A DNA stretch of 64,000 nt from Sphingorhabdus sp. 109 (GCF_902506555.1 NZ_LR732707.1:1140001-1204000), one strand, 5' to 3'; counted from the stretch's first letter, positions 17,360 to 26,339 are shown. The notes: generated by a model not told the origin, from the sequence alone. Translations and numbers: made by a program.

Positions 17360-17758
17360 ATGGTTGAAATTCCGGAAAGCGCGATAACCGAAACATTTCT
17401 CGCCGCCAGCGGTCCCGGCGGCCAGAATGTCAACAAGGTGGCCACCGCAGTACAAATGCGGGTGAATATCTATGCGCTCGGTCTGCAGCCATACGCCTTT
17501 CACAAGCTGAAAGCCCTGGCCGGTCGAAAGATGACCAGCAGCGGAGAGCTGGTGCTGACCGTGCGCGAATTTCGCACCCGCGAAGCCAATCGGGCAGAAG
17601 CCAGACGACGCGTGGCCGAAATGATCGAGCAGGCGCATCAACGGGACGCCCGGCGGATAAAGACCCGCCCGAGCCGGGCCGCCAAGGCACGCAGAGTCGA
17701 TAAAAAGAAGAAAAAATCCTCGGTGAAGAAAATGCGCGGCAAGCCTGTCCTTGACTGA
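17360..17758 (+). CDS. arfB: Alternative ribosome-rescue factor B (peptidyl-tRNA hydrolase)
   Basis: 132 aa. ArfB (YaeJ) enters stalled ribosomes that lack a stop codon and hydrolyses the peptidyl-tRNA. The release-factor GGQ loop is present in ASGPGGQNVNKVATAV, near residue 20. There is no codon-recognition domain. The C-terminal tail is highly basic (RRVDKKKKKSSVKKMRGK), as required to occupy the empty mRNA channel. Length agrees with the family. It is followed by the free-methionine sulfoxide reductase gene after 84 nt. Confidence 0.93.
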   Translation: MVEIPESAITETFLAASGPGGQNVNKVATAVQMRVNIYALGLQPYAFHKLKALAGRKMTSSGELVLTVREFRTREANRAEARRRVAEMIEQAHQRDARRIKTRPSRAAKARRVDKKKKKSSVKKMRGKPVLD

Positions 17759-17842
17759 GCCCATGATTGACAGGCTGGCCTGTCGGATCGGAAACGGTTA
17801 AGAGGCCGCCAATCAAAACGAAGCCCGAAAGACGAACCATCT

Positions 17843-18328
17843 ATGCTGGACATTGCAATCGATCCGGACCAACCGGCCGCAGAACTTTACGCCGACTTGA
17901 CGTCTTTTGCCGCTGCCCTTGTGGACGGGGAACCGGATGCGATTGCCAATATGGCCAATATCGCCGCGCTGATCTGGCAATATGTGCCGGAACTCAACTG
18001 GGCCGGCTTCTATCGGGTAGTGGATGGTGAACTGGTGCTGGGTCCGTTTCAGGGAAAGACCGCCTGTATCAGAATCGCCATCGGATCCGGCGTTTGCGGG
18101 GCGGCGGCAGCCACGGGCAAGGTCCAGCGGGTCGCCGATGTCCATGCCTTTCCCGGTCATATCGCCTGCGATGCCGACAGTCGCAGCGAGCTGGTCGTAC
18201 CGGTCTTCAAGGATGGTGTGGTCGTTGCGGTCCTCGATCTCGACAGTCCCCGCCCCGACCGTTTCCGGCAAGCGGACGAGGCCGGTATGGTCCGGATTAT
18301 CGAGACAATTGCCAACAATCTTGGTTAA
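17843..18328 (+). CDS. msrC: Free methionine-(R)-sulfoxide reductase (GAF domain)
   Basis: 161 aa, one GAF domain. The opening FAAALVDGEPDAIANMAN, then ELNWAGFYRVVDGELVLGPFQG, and IGSGVCGAAAATG with HIACDADSRSELVVPV match the fRMsr family, which reduces free methionine-R-sulfoxide using catalytic cysteines. Three cysteines sit at the expected places (TACIRIA, GVCG, HIACD). The closing block is VVAVLDLDSPRPDRF. Its stop codon lies within a TTGGTTA/TAACCAA inverted repeat (18321-18343). Confidence 0.9.
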   Translation: MLDIAIDPDQPAAELYADLTSFAAALVDGEPDAIANMANIAALIWQYVPELNWAGFYRVVDGELVLGPFQGKTACIRIAIGSGVCGAAAATGKVQRVADVHAFPGHIACDADSRSELVVPVFKDGVVVAVLDLDSPRPDRFRQADEAGMVRIIETIANNLG

Positions 18329-18343
18329 CGACGGGGTAACCAA
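18321..18343. repeat. Inverted repeat at the end of the fRMsr gene
   Basis: TTGGTTA and TAACCAA are exact complements separated by 9 nt (ACGACGGGG). The left arm covers the fRMsr stop codon. There is no T-run, so it is either a weak terminator or a binding site. Confidence 0.35.
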
Positions 18344-18419
18344 CTTGCCCCATTTCGAGACAAAACGCTAAATCAACTCTATTTTACAAGCGGCTAATGG
18401 TCAAAGCCCCTGAAATTTG

Positions 18420-18434
18420 GTAAATGTTCATTAA
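18420..18434. promoter_or_regulatory. CtrA box-like site before the glycine-zipper protein gene
   Basis: GTAA-N7-TTAA, one mismatch from the CtrA consensus, about 55 nt before the ATG. The proximity to ctrA is only circumstantial support. Confidence 0.35.
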
Positions 18435-18489
18435 CCAGATTTCGATCGGACCTGCTTGGCGCATGTCTGAAACTAGGGAGTTGTTAACC

Positions 18490-19875
18490 ATGAAGACCCT
18501 GTTACTTACCAGCCTTGCCGGTGTTTTTGCATTGGCACCTGGAGCGGCGATTGCCGCTATCGACTCGCCCCCTGACGGTGCCGCACCGCTTCCGGTCGAC
18601 CTTTCCTTTGCTTCTCCGGAAGCGCTGGCCGATCCGGCTGCAGGCACCAAGTCCATGAAACGCATGGGCAACCGGCAGATGCGGAAAATGGGGAATATGG
18701 GACATGTGAAGGGTAATCGCCATGCAAACAGCTATGTGCGCCGCGGCCGCATGGGCTATGACCGCAATTACCGCAAACCCCACCGGGGTTTTCGCCTTCC
18801 CAGAACCTATATCCAGCCCAGCTATTTCATCGGTAACTTCGGCTATTATGGTCTCAGCCAACCGAATTACGGCTATGGCTGGTCGCGCTATTATGACGAT
18901 GCCGTGCTGACCGACCGCTATGGCGTGGTCCAGGACGCGCGCTATAATGTCGACTGGGACCGCTACAATCAGGGCCATCAGGACGGCTATCGCGACGGAT
19001 ATGCAGCCTATGATCCAGGTGTGTTCGCTGGTGATGACCGGGTCGTTGCCACACCCGGCGCCTACAGGCACGGCGACCAGTCCACCTATCAGGGCGACTG
19101 GCAGGGGGCCTATCGCGAAGACGGCAGCTATCAGGGCGAATGGCAGGGAACCTATCGGGATGCCGACGGACAGGTCTATCAGGGACAATATTCCGGGACC
19201 TTCATCGGCGACGGCAATGTGACGCCCCACTGGAATTCGGAGAGCGAAGTCCGCGAAGGATATCATGCATCCTATCCGGACGAGCGCGGATATGATCGCC
19301 AGCGTGCGGAAGATTTGGCCTATCTTGAACGCTGCAAAGAAAGCAGCGGCATTGGCGGAGCATTGGTTGGCGGCGCGATTGGCGCCTTGGCCGGCAATCG
19401 TATCGCTGGCAGAGGCAACCGGCTGGCCGGATCGCTGATCGGCGGCGGAGTAGGCGCGGTTGCAGGCGCGGCAATCGATCAGGGCACCGATCGCTGCCGC
19501 AAGCTGCTCAAGCAATATGGATATGACCAGCAGCAAACAAGCCGGCATCGGGAATATAGCCGCGAATATCCGCCGGTACAGCATCATCGCCCGCAGCCAC
19601 CTCAGGGTCATCCAGTCTATCCCAGTGGCTGGAACGGACAATATAGCCCGGCCTATTATTATCCGCAGGCGCAACAGCCCATGGTCACGACGATAGTCAT
19701 CCAGTCAGCACCGGTTACGACCACAACGACAACGACCTATATCGAAGAGGAAGTGGTCTATTCCCAGCCGAAGCAGAAGAAGCGCTGGAAACCGGCGGCC
19801 AAGAAAGTCTGGAAACCGGCACCGAAGGCCGTACCGCTGAAAGGTTGTCAGCAGGCCCGCTGCCTGTACGATTGA
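18490..19875 (+). CDS. Secreted Tyr/Gln-rich protein with glycine-zipper 2TM domain
   Basis: 461 aa from ATG 18490 with AGGGAG upstream. A clear signal peptide (MKTLLLTSLAGVFALAPG, cleavage after AAIAA) is followed by a Tyr/Gly/Arg-rich region and repeated YQGxWQGxY units around residues 195-240. Then comes a glycine-zipper segment GIGGALVGGAIGALAGNRIA, repeated as LAGSLIGGGVGAVAGAAIDQ, as in outer-membrane proteins of the 2TM/Rick_17kDa type. The C-terminus is Gln/Pro/Tyr-rich, then Thr-rich (VTTTTTTTY), then Lys/Trp-rich. It probably acts at the outer membrane or in the periplasm; the function is unknown. A strong terminator follows. Confidence 0.8.
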   Translation: MKTLLLTSLAGVFALAPGAAIAAIDSPPDGAAPLPVDLSFASPEALADPAAGTKSMKRMGNRQMRKMGNMGHVKGNRHANSYVRRGRMGYDRNYRKPHRGFRLPRTYIQPSYFIGNFGYYGLSQPNYGYGWSRYYDDAVLTDRYGVVQDARYNVDWDRYNQGHQDGYRDGYAAYDPGVFAGDDRVVATPGAYRHGDQSTYQGDWQGAYREDGSYQGEWQGTYRDADGQVYQGQYSGTFIGDGNVTPHWNSESEVREGYHASYPDERGYDRQRAEDLAYLERCKESSGIGGALVGGAIGALAGNRIAGRGNRLAGSLIGGGVGAVAGAAIDQGTDRCRKLLKQYGYDQQQTSRHREYSREYPPVQHHRPQPPQGHPVYPSGWNGQYSPAYYYPQAQQPMVTTIVIQSAPVTTTTTTTYIEEEVVYSQPKQKKRWKPAAKKVWKPAPKAVPLKGCQQARCLYD

Positions 19876-19894
19876 TCCACCAATCCATGAACGC

Positions 19895-19933
19895 AAAAAG
19901 GCCTGCCAACCACATCCGGTTGGCAGGCCTTTT
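19895..19933. terminator. Bidirectional intrinsic terminator
   Basis: AAAAAGGCCTGCCAACC pairs with GGTTGGCAGGCCTTTT across a 6-nt loop. The A-run on one side and T-run on the other make it a terminator for both the glycine-zipper gene and the convergent bpt gene. Confidence 0.92.
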
Positions 19934-19975
19934 CATATCCTTATGATTTTATAAGCCTGGTCCGTGATCGAACGG

Positions 19976-20740
19976 TCAGCCGGGGCATTGCGCCTTGATA
20001 AAGGCGATCGCATCCAGACGCTGCCATCCGTCGGGACCAAGCCGTTCGAGCGGACGGAACCGGACCTTATATTCCATTTGCGGCGAGCCATCGACCCAGT
20101 AGCCGAGATAGACATAGGGCAACCCGGCAGACCGGGCGCGCAAGATATGATCCATGATGATATAATTGCCGAGACCAGCGCGCTCGCCATGTTCCGCGTC
20201 GAAGAAACTGTATATCATCGACAGGCCATCACCCTGTTGGTCAGTGAGGCAGGCTCCAACCAGACGGCCCTTGCTTCCGTCTTCTGTCGGTTCGCGATAT
20301 TCGATCACAAAACTTTTAACCGGAGACTGCTCGACCATGTCGGAATAGTCCATCTCGTCCATTTCCGCCATGCCACCACCTGGGTGGCGCTTGGCGAGAT
20401 ATTTCTGCAGCAATTGAAATTGCTCGTCGGTGGCCCAAGGCTCACAGGCTTCGACCACCAGATCATTATTGCGGCGGATCAGCTTTCTTTGCGTGGCACT
20501 GGGACGAAATTCGTCCGTCAGAACCCGAACCGAGACGCAGGCTTTGCAGTCCAGGCAACTGGGCCGATAGGCCACATTCTGGCTGCGCCGGAACCCGATC
20601 CGTCCGAGCGCATCATTCAGTTCTTCTGTATGGGGGCCGTTCAGCTCGGTAAAAACCTTGCGTTCACTTTTTCCTGGCAGATAGGGGCATGGGCTGGGGT
20701 TTGTTACAAAGAATCGCGGAAAGCGAACGGGTGCAGTCAC
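19976..20740 (-). CDS. bpt: Aspartate/glutamate leucyltransferase (N-end rule; Bpt/Ate family)
   Basis: 254 aa. It transfers Leu (or Arg in related enzymes) from aminoacyl-tRNA to proteins with acidic N-termini, marking them for ClpS/ClpAP. The N-terminal domain has the conserved cysteines [13 protein letters not shown] and [13 protein letters not shown], followed by [10 protein letters not shown]. The C-terminal transferase region is [20 protein letters not shown] and [17 protein letters not shown]. Length fits Bpt. The start is GTG 20740 with AAGG upstream; no ATG is well placed. Confidence 0.92.
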   Translation of the reverse strand: MTAPVRFPRFFVTNPSPCPYLPGKSERKVFTELNGPHTEELNDALGRIGFRRSQNVAYRPSCLDCKACVSVRVLTDEFRPSATQRKLIRRNNDLVVEACEPWATDEQFQLLQKYLAKRHPGGGMAEMDEMDYSDMVEQSPVKSFVIEYREPTEDGSKGRLVGACLTDQQGDGLSMIYSFFDAEHGERAGLGNYIIMDHILRARSAGLPYVYLGYWVDGSPQMEYKVRFRPLERLGPDGWQRLDAIAFIKAQCPG

Positions 20741-20859
20741 AAAGCCAGCCTTTTGTTACATTCTTGAGAATCGACCAGCTTAATATGCAGCCCGACACAC
20801 AAAATGAAAAGGCGATTTACCACAATCGTTCACAATAATAGCGATCAGGCAATTGCAAA

Positions 20860-20886
20860 AAAACGGGGCAAAAATTGCCCCGTTTT
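20860..20886. terminator. Intrinsic terminator for the small secreted protein gene
   Basis: AAAACGGGGCAA pairs with TTGCCCCGTTTT over a 3-nt loop. On the minus strand it is followed by a run of seven T, so it ends transcription of the small gene just upstream. Confidence 0.9.
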
Positions 20887-20914
20887 CATTTCAGAACATA
20901 TTTGTATTGTCGGC

Positions 20915-21151
20915 TCAGGGGCTTGTAGGCTCATCGTCACCGTCGGCAATGATGATGATGCCCGCAATCACCGCAGCAGCCGCCAGAAGCGCAATCAGAA
21001 TGCCATTTTCGCCTTCCAGCTTTTCGAGATTTCCTGGCGTAGCGTCGGTCCGCTGGATAGCAGAGGAAACGCTGTTGCTTGATTGCGCGGCAACGGGGGA
21101 AGCGGCCAACGTGAGGGATGCAAGGCTGGCAGCCATGGTAGCGAATTTCAT
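20915..21151 (-). CDS. Small secreted/membrane protein with one C-terminal helix
   Basis: 78 aa from ATG 21151, chosen because GGAG sits 6 nt before it; a TTG four codons upstream is too close to that site. The N-terminus is a signal peptide (MKFATMAASLASLTLAASP, cleavage near VAAQ). A hydrophilic linker follows, then a transmembrane stretch ILIALLAAAAVIAGIIII and an acidic end (DGDDEPTSP). Proteins with the GILIALLAAAAVIAG signature appear common in sphingomonads. The function is unknown. It is monocistronic with its own terminator. Confidence 0.8.
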   Translation of the reverse strand: MKFATMAASLASLTLAASPVAAQSSNSVSSAIQRTDATPGNLEKLEGENGILIALLAAAAVIAGIIIIADGDDEPTSP

Positions 21152-21223
21152 ATAATGCTCCAATCAGGTCTTGTGTAAGATTTAAAAGTCCGGAACCGAA
21201 CTTCGATGCGCCCTGTTGAATTC

Positions 21224-21252
21224 CGGAGGCTTTCCCAAACAGTCAGCCTCCG
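21224..21252. repeat. Hairpin in the gap after the amidohydrolase gene
   Basis: CGGAGGCT and AGCCTCCG form an 8-bp stem with a 13-nt loop. There is no T-run on the amidohydrolase (minus) strand, so termination there would be weak or Rho-assisted. Confidence 0.4.
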
Positions 21253-21346
21253 TGAAACCTTATTTATCCTAATTGCCGATTCGTCGCAACAAGGTTGCGA
21301 AACTGATAGGCCAATCGAAAAACCATTCCCTATCCGGCCCGAATGA

Positions 21347-23017
21347 TCACTTCCGGACATAGGCAGGCTTGCCTGCTATCCATGTCTGCATGACCTGCAT
21401 TTCCCGGATCTGGGCCGGTGTCGCCAGCATGATATCCTGCTCGACTATCAGAAAATCCGCCCTTTTACCGGGTTCCAGCGTTCCCAGCCGGTCTTCCGCA
21501 AAAGCAGCAAAGGCCGCGCCATAGGTATAGGCCTGCCAGGCTTGTACGCGATTCAGCCGCTCTGCCGGCATCCACCCGCCGAACGGCTGACCGTCGGCAT
21601 CCTCGCGGGTCATCGCCGCCGCCAGCCCGGCAAAGGGATTGGGGGATTCCACCGGAACATCGGTACCGAACGCTAGGCGGGCACCGGAATCGGCCAGTGA
21701 TTTCCACGCATAGGCACCGTTCAGGCGGCCCGGCCCAAGCCGCGCTTCGGCCATCAGCCGGTCGGAAATCTGGTGCACCGGCTGCATCGAGGCAATCGTG
21801 CCGGTAGCAGCAAAACGGCCGATATCGACCGGGTCGATGATCTGCGCATGCTCAACCCGCCACCGCCTATCGCCCTTGTAGGTGACCCGCAATTCCTCAA
21901 CCGCCGACAAAATCTCGTCATTGGCCCTGTCGCCGATTGCATGGACCGCGGTCTGGAAGCCGTCCATGGCGGCGCGGCTCATTTTGTTCTTGAGTTGCGC
22001 TGATCCGAGCATCGCCAGCCCGCGTTCGCCGGGCTTGTCCGCATAGGGTTGTTTCAGCAGAGCGCCGCGCGAACCCAAGGCACCATCGAGATACAATTTG
22101 ACCCCTGCCAGTTTCAGATGATCCTCATAGAGCCAGGGTGAAGGCGCCGGGCCGGCAATCGCTACCATGTCCTCGATACCCGAGGCATAAGATATGATCC
22201 GGATCTTCAACTGGCCCTTGTCCCCTGCCCGGCGAAAGCTTTGCCAGTCCTGCATCGTCGTGCCCATGTCGGCGATCGACGTCACGCCATTGGCCAGCAA
22301 AATTTCCTGCGCCTTGGCAAACGCCAGATCGCGCTCCACCGGACGCGACGCGGGGATCGCAGCCTCGAACAATGTCATTGCCGCATCAACGAAAATACCG
22401 GTCGGCTTGCCACCGACCTTCTCGATCGAGCCGCCGCTGGGTGATTTGGTAGAACTTGAGACATCTGCGGCCTTCATCGCTGCGCCATTGACCCAGGCCG
22501 CATGACCGTCGACGCGGGAAAGATATACCGGGCGGTCGGGGACCACGCCATCCAGCTCCGCCGCCGTCGGGAAACGACCGAGCCCCCAGATTTCCTGGTT
22601 CCAGCCATTGCCGATGATCCAGGGCTTGCCCGGATTATCAGCAGCATATCGAGCGATCTTGGCGAGCGCTTCGTCCAGCGTCCTGCTATCGGATAGATCC
22701 AGCGTCAGTGCGCCAAAGCCCACGCCCATGACATGGCCGTGCGCATCAAAAAAGCCGGGGATCAGCGTGCGCCCCTTGCCGTCAAACTGGAAATCCACCT
22801 CGCGCGGCCGCTTGCCCTTGCGGTCTAGCAGTTGCTTCACCCTGCCCTCGTCGTCAACCAGCAGCGCGGCAAAGCGGATCAGCTTGCCTTCGGCGTCGAG
22901 CGTCATGCCGTTGACATTTTCAATCAGACTGTCGGCCAGTGCTGCACCGGGCAGAAGGAAAATACTCGCTGCTATCGCGCCGCAAATCGCGCCCGTTTTC
23001 TTCAACCTGCCGCTCAT
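21347..23017 (-). CDS. Secreted amidohydrolase (YtcJ-like)
   Basis: 556 aa. A signal peptide (GAICGAIAASIFLLPGAALA) directs it to the periplasm. The metal-dependent amidohydrolase domain shows the first HxH in LIPGFFDAHGHVMG, then PWIIGNGWNQEIWG, a later TAVHAIGDRANDEIL His, WRVEHAQIIDP, and RLAFGTDVPVESPNP with the catalytic Asp. This layout matches YtcJ-like exo-amidohydrolases, related to N-substituted formamide deformylase. The substrate is not known. It stands 14 nt downstream of the beta-hydroxyacid dehydrogenase gene and may share its transcript. Confidence 0.87.
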   Translation of the reverse strand: MSGRLKKTGAICGAIAASIFLLPGAALADSLIENVNGMTLDAEGKLIRFAALLVDDEGRVKQLLDRKGKRPREVDFQFDGKGRTLIPGFFDAHGHVMGVGFGALTLDLSDSRTLDEALAKIARYAADNPGKPWIIGNGWNQEIWGLGRFPTAAELDGVVPDRPVYLSRVDGHAAWVNGAAMKAADVSSSTKSPSGGSIEKVGGKPTGIFVDAAMTLFEAAIPASRPVERDLAFAKAQEILLANGVTSIADMGTTMQDWQSFRRAGDKGQLKIRIISYASGIEDMVAIAGPAPSPWLYEDHLKLAGVKLYLDGALGSRGALLKQPYADKPGERGLAMLGSAQLKNKMSRAAMDGFQTAVHAIGDRANDEILSAVEELRVTYKGDRRWRVEHAQIIDPVDIGRFAATGTIASMQPVHQISDRLMAEARLGPGRLNGAYAWKSLADSGARLAFGTDVPVESPNPFAGLAAAMTREDADGQPFGGWMPAERLNRVQAWQAYTYGAAFAAFAEDRLGTLEPGKRADFLIVEQDIMLATPAQIREMQVMQTWIAGKPAYVRK

Positions 23018-23031
23018 ATCCTGCGCCCTCT

Positions 23032-23904
23032 CTATTGTCGTTTCGGGAGGCGGGATATCAATGAACTCGTATCATTGCGCCCGCCGCCGGCGGCCTGCAC
23101 CTCGGCATAAAATTGGTCAACCAGCGCCGCGACCGGGATCGTCGCACCATTGGTCCGGGCTTCTTCCATCGCCAGCCCCAGATCCTTGCGCATCCAGTCG
23201 ACGGCAAACCCGAAATCGAACTTGTCTTCGGCCATGGTCGCCCAGCGATTGTCCATTTGCCAGCTTTGTGCTGCACCGCCGGAAATTGCCGCGTAAACCT
23301 TGTCGAGATCGAGCCGGCTGGCCTGGGCAAAGCGCAGCGCCTCGGACAGGCCTTCCAGTACCCCGGCAATGGCGATCTGATTGCACATTTTTGTCGTCTG
23401 GCCGGCGCCGGTACGACCGACATGGACGATCCGCCCGGCATAAGCGGTCATGATCAGTTCGGCCGCGGCAAAGGCTTCTGCGCTGCCACCGCACATGATC
23501 GATAAAGTGCCGTTTTCCGCGCCGGCCTGACCGCCGGAAACCGGTGCGTCGACGACATGGATTCCGCGCCCCTCCGCTTCTACCGACAATTGCCGGGCAA
23601 TCCGTGCCGATACCGTGGTGTGGTCGATGAACAGGGCAGCGGAAGCCATCGTCGAAAAGGCGCCATCGCGTCCCATGGTGACTGAGGCAAGATCATCGTC
23701 ATTGCCGACACAGGTGATCACTATCTGCTTGTCGCGCGCTGCCTCGGCGGGGCTTTCGGCGATTTTTCCGCCATGTTCGGCCACCCATGTCTCGGCCTTG
23801 GCCCTGGTCCGGTTGTAGACGGTAAGTTCGTGCCCGGCTGCAGCCAGATGTCCGGCCATCGGGCCACCCATCACCCCGATCCCGATAAATGCAATTTTTG
23901 CCAT
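23032..23904 (-). CDS. 3-hydroxyisobutyrate dehydrogenase-type NAD(P)-dependent oxidoreductase
   Basis: 290 aa from ATG 23904 (MAKIAFIGIGVMGGPMAGHL), with a GGGGA element before it. The N-terminal GxGxMGxxMA dinucleotide fold is followed by the substrate-binding signature FIDHTTVSARIAR, VDAPVSGGQAGAENGTLSIM, and the catalytic Lys block GAGQTTKMCNQIAI. The family includes 3-hydroxyisobutyrate, tartronate-semialdehyde and glyoxylate/succinic-semialdehyde reductases; DAPVSGGQAGAENGTL is closest to the hydroxyisobutyrate type. Divergent from threonine ammonia-lyase. Confidence 0.88.
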   Translation of the reverse strand: MAKIAFIGIGVMGGPMAGHLAAAGHELTVYNRTRAKAETWVAEHGGKIAESPAEAARDKQIVITCVGNDDDLASVTMGRDGAFSTMASAALFIDHTTVSARIARQLSVEAEGRGIHVVDAPVSGGQAGAENGTLSIMCGGSAEAFAAAELIMTAYAGRIVHVGRTGAGQTTKMCNQIAIAGVLEGLSEALRFAQASRLDLDKVYAAISGGAAQSWQMDNRWATMAEDKFDFGFAVDWMRKDLGLAMEEARTNGATIPVAALVDQFYAEVQAAGGGRNDTSSLISRLPKRQ

Positions 23905-23979
23905 AATATTCCCCAAGCTGTTGCACGGCCATAATCATTGTTTCCCTCGATGACCAGATGCGTTAGGGGCACAGGCGAT

Positions 23980-25221
23980 ATGAATGATATGCAAAAATCC
24001 GCCCTTCCTTCCTTCGATTTCGAGGACGTCAAAGCCGCGCACGACCGGATCAAGGATCGTGTCGTCCATACGCCGACGCTGAAGAGCATTACCCTGTCCG
24101 AACTGAGCGGTGCCGAGGTCTATCTCAAATTCGAGAATCTTCAGTTCACCGCCGCTTATAAGGAGCGGGGCGCGCTGAACGCCTTGTTGCTGATGGATGA
24201 AAGCAAGCGCAAGGCCGGCGTCATCGCCGCATCCGCCGGCAATCATGCCCAGGGGCTGGCCTATAACGCCAAGAAACTTGGCATTCCGGCGACTATCGTC
24301 ATGCCAAGCACCACACCGATGGTGAAGGTCGAGCAGACCCGCGGCCATGGGGCCGAAATCGTCATCTTTGGTGGCAATTATGACGAAGCTTACGCCCATG
24401 CCATGGAGCTCGCTGACCAGCGTGGCCAGACCTATATCCACGCGTTCGACGATCCGCGTGTGGCGGCCGGACAAGGTACGGTGGCCATCGAGATGCTGGA
24501 AGCCATTCCCGATCTCGATCGCCTGATCATCCCGATCGGCGGCGGCGGGCTATTCTCCGGCATGGCAACCGCAGCCAGCGCCATGAAACCGGATATCAAG
24601 ATGACCGGCGTCCAGGCCGCGCTCTATCCCAGCATGTATGGCAAGCTGACCGGCAAGCCCGTCACCGCCGGCGGCGACACGCTGGCCGAGGGTATCGCCG
24701 TGCGCAATCCTTCCGAATTTACCGCCGCAATCATCCAGAAATATATCGACGAGATTTTGCTGGTCAGCGAAGCCCAACTCGAGGGCGCGGTCAGCCTGCT
24801 GCTGCAGATCGAGAAGACCGTGGTCGAGGGTGCCGGCGCCGCCGGTCTCGCGGCGCTGCTCGCCAACAAGGAAAAATTCGCCGGCGAAAAAGTCGGCCTC
24901 GTCCTGTGTGGCGGCAATATCGACACCCGGTTGCTGGCCAATGTCCTGCTGCGCGATCTCGCCCGGTCGGGCCGCCTCGCCCGTCTCCGCCTGCATCTGC
25001 GCGACCAGCCCGGCGCGCTCTACAATGTGGTGAAGCAATTTGCCGAGCATGAGGTGAATATCATCGAGGTCTATCACCAGCGGGTTTTCACCAACCTGCC
25101 GGCCAAGGGGCTGATCACCGACATCGAGTGCGAGGCGAAGGACCGCGAGCAACTCGAAGGCCTGATCGCCGATCTCAACAAGGCCGGCTATGATGTGCGT
25201 CAGGTAGAACTGGCCGATTGA
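23980..25221 (+). CDS. ilvA: Threonine ammonia-lyase with C-terminal ACT-like domain
   Basis: 413 aa from ATG 23980. This PLP enzyme deaminates threonine to 2-oxobutyrate for isoleucine synthesis or threonine degradation. The PLP Lys is in QFTAAYKERGALNALL, the phosphate-binding loop in IGGGGLFSGMATA, and the Ser/Asn contacts in SAGNHAQGLAYNA. The C-terminal ~80 residues form one ACT-like domain (LRLHLRDQPGALYNVVKQF), as in the single-ACT TdcB/IlvA type, not the two-domain E. coli IlvA. An earlier in-frame ATG at 23938 lies in the divergent promoter and is less likely. Confidence 0.9.
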   Translation: MNDMQKSALPSFDFEDVKAAHDRIKDRVVHTPTLKSITLSELSGAEVYLKFENLQFTAAYKERGALNALLLMDESKRKAGVIAASAGNHAQGLAYNAKKLGIPATIVMPSTTPMVKVEQTRGHGAEIVIFGGNYDEAYAHAMELADQRGQTYIHAFDDPRVAAGQGTVAIEMLEAIPDLDRLIIPIGGGGLFSGMATAASAMKPDIKMTGVQAALYPSMYGKLTGKPVTAGGDTLAEGIAVRNPSEFTAAIIQKYIDEILLVSEAQLEGAVSLLLQIEKTVVEGAGAAGLAALLANKEKFAGEKVGLVLCGGNIDTRLLANVLLRDLARSGRLARLRLHLRDQPGALYNVVKQFAEHEVNIIEVYHQRVFTNLPAKGLITDIECEAKDREQLEGLIADLNKAGYDVRQVELAD

Positions 25222-25242
25222 GCGATTGATGCGAGTGAAAAA

Positions 25243-26097
25243 TTGTTCGAACGTCTGAAAGTCGCGTCCCAGTACATCCTGCCAAAGCGGGGCCTTACCA
25301 GCTTGGCCGGTCGCATTGCCGAGGCGGAACGGGGTGCGCTGACGACCCGGCTGATACGCTGGTTTGTCGGCAAATATGCGGTCGATATGAGCGAGGCCGG
25401 AAATCCGGACATCGCCAGCTATAACAGCTTCAACGCCTTCTTCACCCGCCCGCTCAAGGCCGGCGCGCGACCGATTACGGAAGCGGATTTTGCCTGCCCC
25501 GTGGACGGCGCGATCAGCCAGCTTGGTGCGATTGATGACCAGAGAATCCTTCAGGCCAAGGATCATCTGTTTACGACCACCGCGTTGCTGGGCGGCGATA
25601 CAGCTCTGGCAGCAGAGTTTCGCAACGGCAGCTTTGCCAATGTCTATCTGTCGCCCAAGGATTATCATCGCATCCATATGCCTTGTGACGGCAGGCTTGA
25701 GAGCATGACCTATGTGCCGGGCGCGCTGTTTTCCGTTAATCCCGCCACGGCGCGCCGCGTGCCCAACCTTTTCGCGCGAAACGAGCGGGTGATATGCGTG
25801 TTTGAATCACCGGAGCATGGCACGTTCGCGATGGTCCTGGTCGGTGCTACCATCGTCGGCAGCATGGCAACGGTGTGGCACGGCGTCGTCAAGCCAAAGC
25901 CCGCGAACAAGATCACGCAGTGGACCTATGCCGACCAGAATATCGCGCTCAAAAAGGGCGAGGAGATGGGACGTTTCCTGCTCGGCTCTACGGTAGTCAT
26001 GCTGTTTCGTCCGAACACCATCGCTTTTTCCGCCGACTGGGCGCCGGAGCGACCGGTACGGCTCGGCGAAACAATGGGCCATCGTCCCGGTTTTTGA
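25243..26097 (+). CDS. psd: Phosphatidylserine decarboxylase proenzyme
   Basis: 284 aa, membrane-associated pyruvoyl enzyme that makes phosphatidylethanolamine. The self-cleavage site is LGST in GRFLLGSTVVMLF, near residue 250, giving a large beta and a small alpha subunit with the pyruvoyl group from the Ser. Other marks are NSFNAFFTRPLKAGARP, CPVDGAISQLG and LSPKDYHRIHMPCDG, which includes catalytic His. The start is TTG 25243; nearby ATG and GTG are out of frame. It follows ilvA by 21 nt on the same strand. Confidence 0.93.
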   Translation: MFERLKVASQYILPKRGLTSLAGRIAEAERGALTTRLIRWFVGKYAVDMSEAGNPDIASYNSFNAFFTRPLKAGARPITEADFACPVDGAISQLGAIDDQRILQAKDHLFTTTALLGGDTALAAEFRNGSFANVYLSPKDYHRIHMPCDGRLESMTYVPGALFSVNPATARRVPNLFARNERVICVFESPEHGTFAMVLVGATIVGSMATVWHGVVKPKPANKITQWTYADQNIALKKGEEMGRFLLGSTVVMLFRPNTIAFSADWAPERPVRLGETMGHRPGF

Positions 26098-26160
26098 CGT
26101 CTATCGATAGCTGATGTTACACAGAGCCGAGCGCGCGTGCGCACGGTTAGTCCACAATGG

Positions 26161-26189
26161 TCTCAGGAATTTCAGCATTTAGCCTGAGA
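26161..26189. terminator. Possible terminator after psd
   Basis: TCTCAGG and CCTGAGA form a 7-bp stem with a 15-nt loop, about 65 nt after the psd stop. No T-run follows, so strength is doubtful. Confidence 0.35.
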
Positions 26190-26195
26190 TACCGG

Positions 26196-26210
26196 CAAAG
26201 CAGACATTGC
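26196..26210 (-). repeat. Degenerate inverted copy of the AATGTCCGCTTTCG motif
   Basis: Read on the minus strand it is GCAATGTCTGCTTTG, one base different from AATGTCCGCTTT across the core. It is the outermost copy of the motif that recurs around the zinc-ribbon gene. Confidence 0.45.
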
Positions 26211-26270
26211 GCTCGCTTTGTGGGGCCTTCGGCTAACGCCCCAGTATCGGTCATTCATGATATCTGGCTC

Positions 26271-26283
26271 TAGTGTCCGCTTT
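26271..26283 (+). repeat. Direct copy of the TGTCCGCTTT motif, left of the zinc-ribbon gene
   Basis: TAGTGTCCGCTTT, matching TAATGTCCGCTTT at 26792 at 12 of 13 positions. It is 56 nt before the zinc-ribbon gene start. Confidence 0.55.
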
Positions 26284-26339
26284 GGGCGCAAAAGGAGACC
26301 TTAATTGCAGCGGCCAATATTGTATCTTGAGATGCGATC

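Noticed and set aside
26098-26339. Non-coding RNA gene before the zinc-ribbon gene
   Set aside because: One weak hairpin and the repeat motifs are present, but no promoter-terminator arrangement supports a defined RNA.
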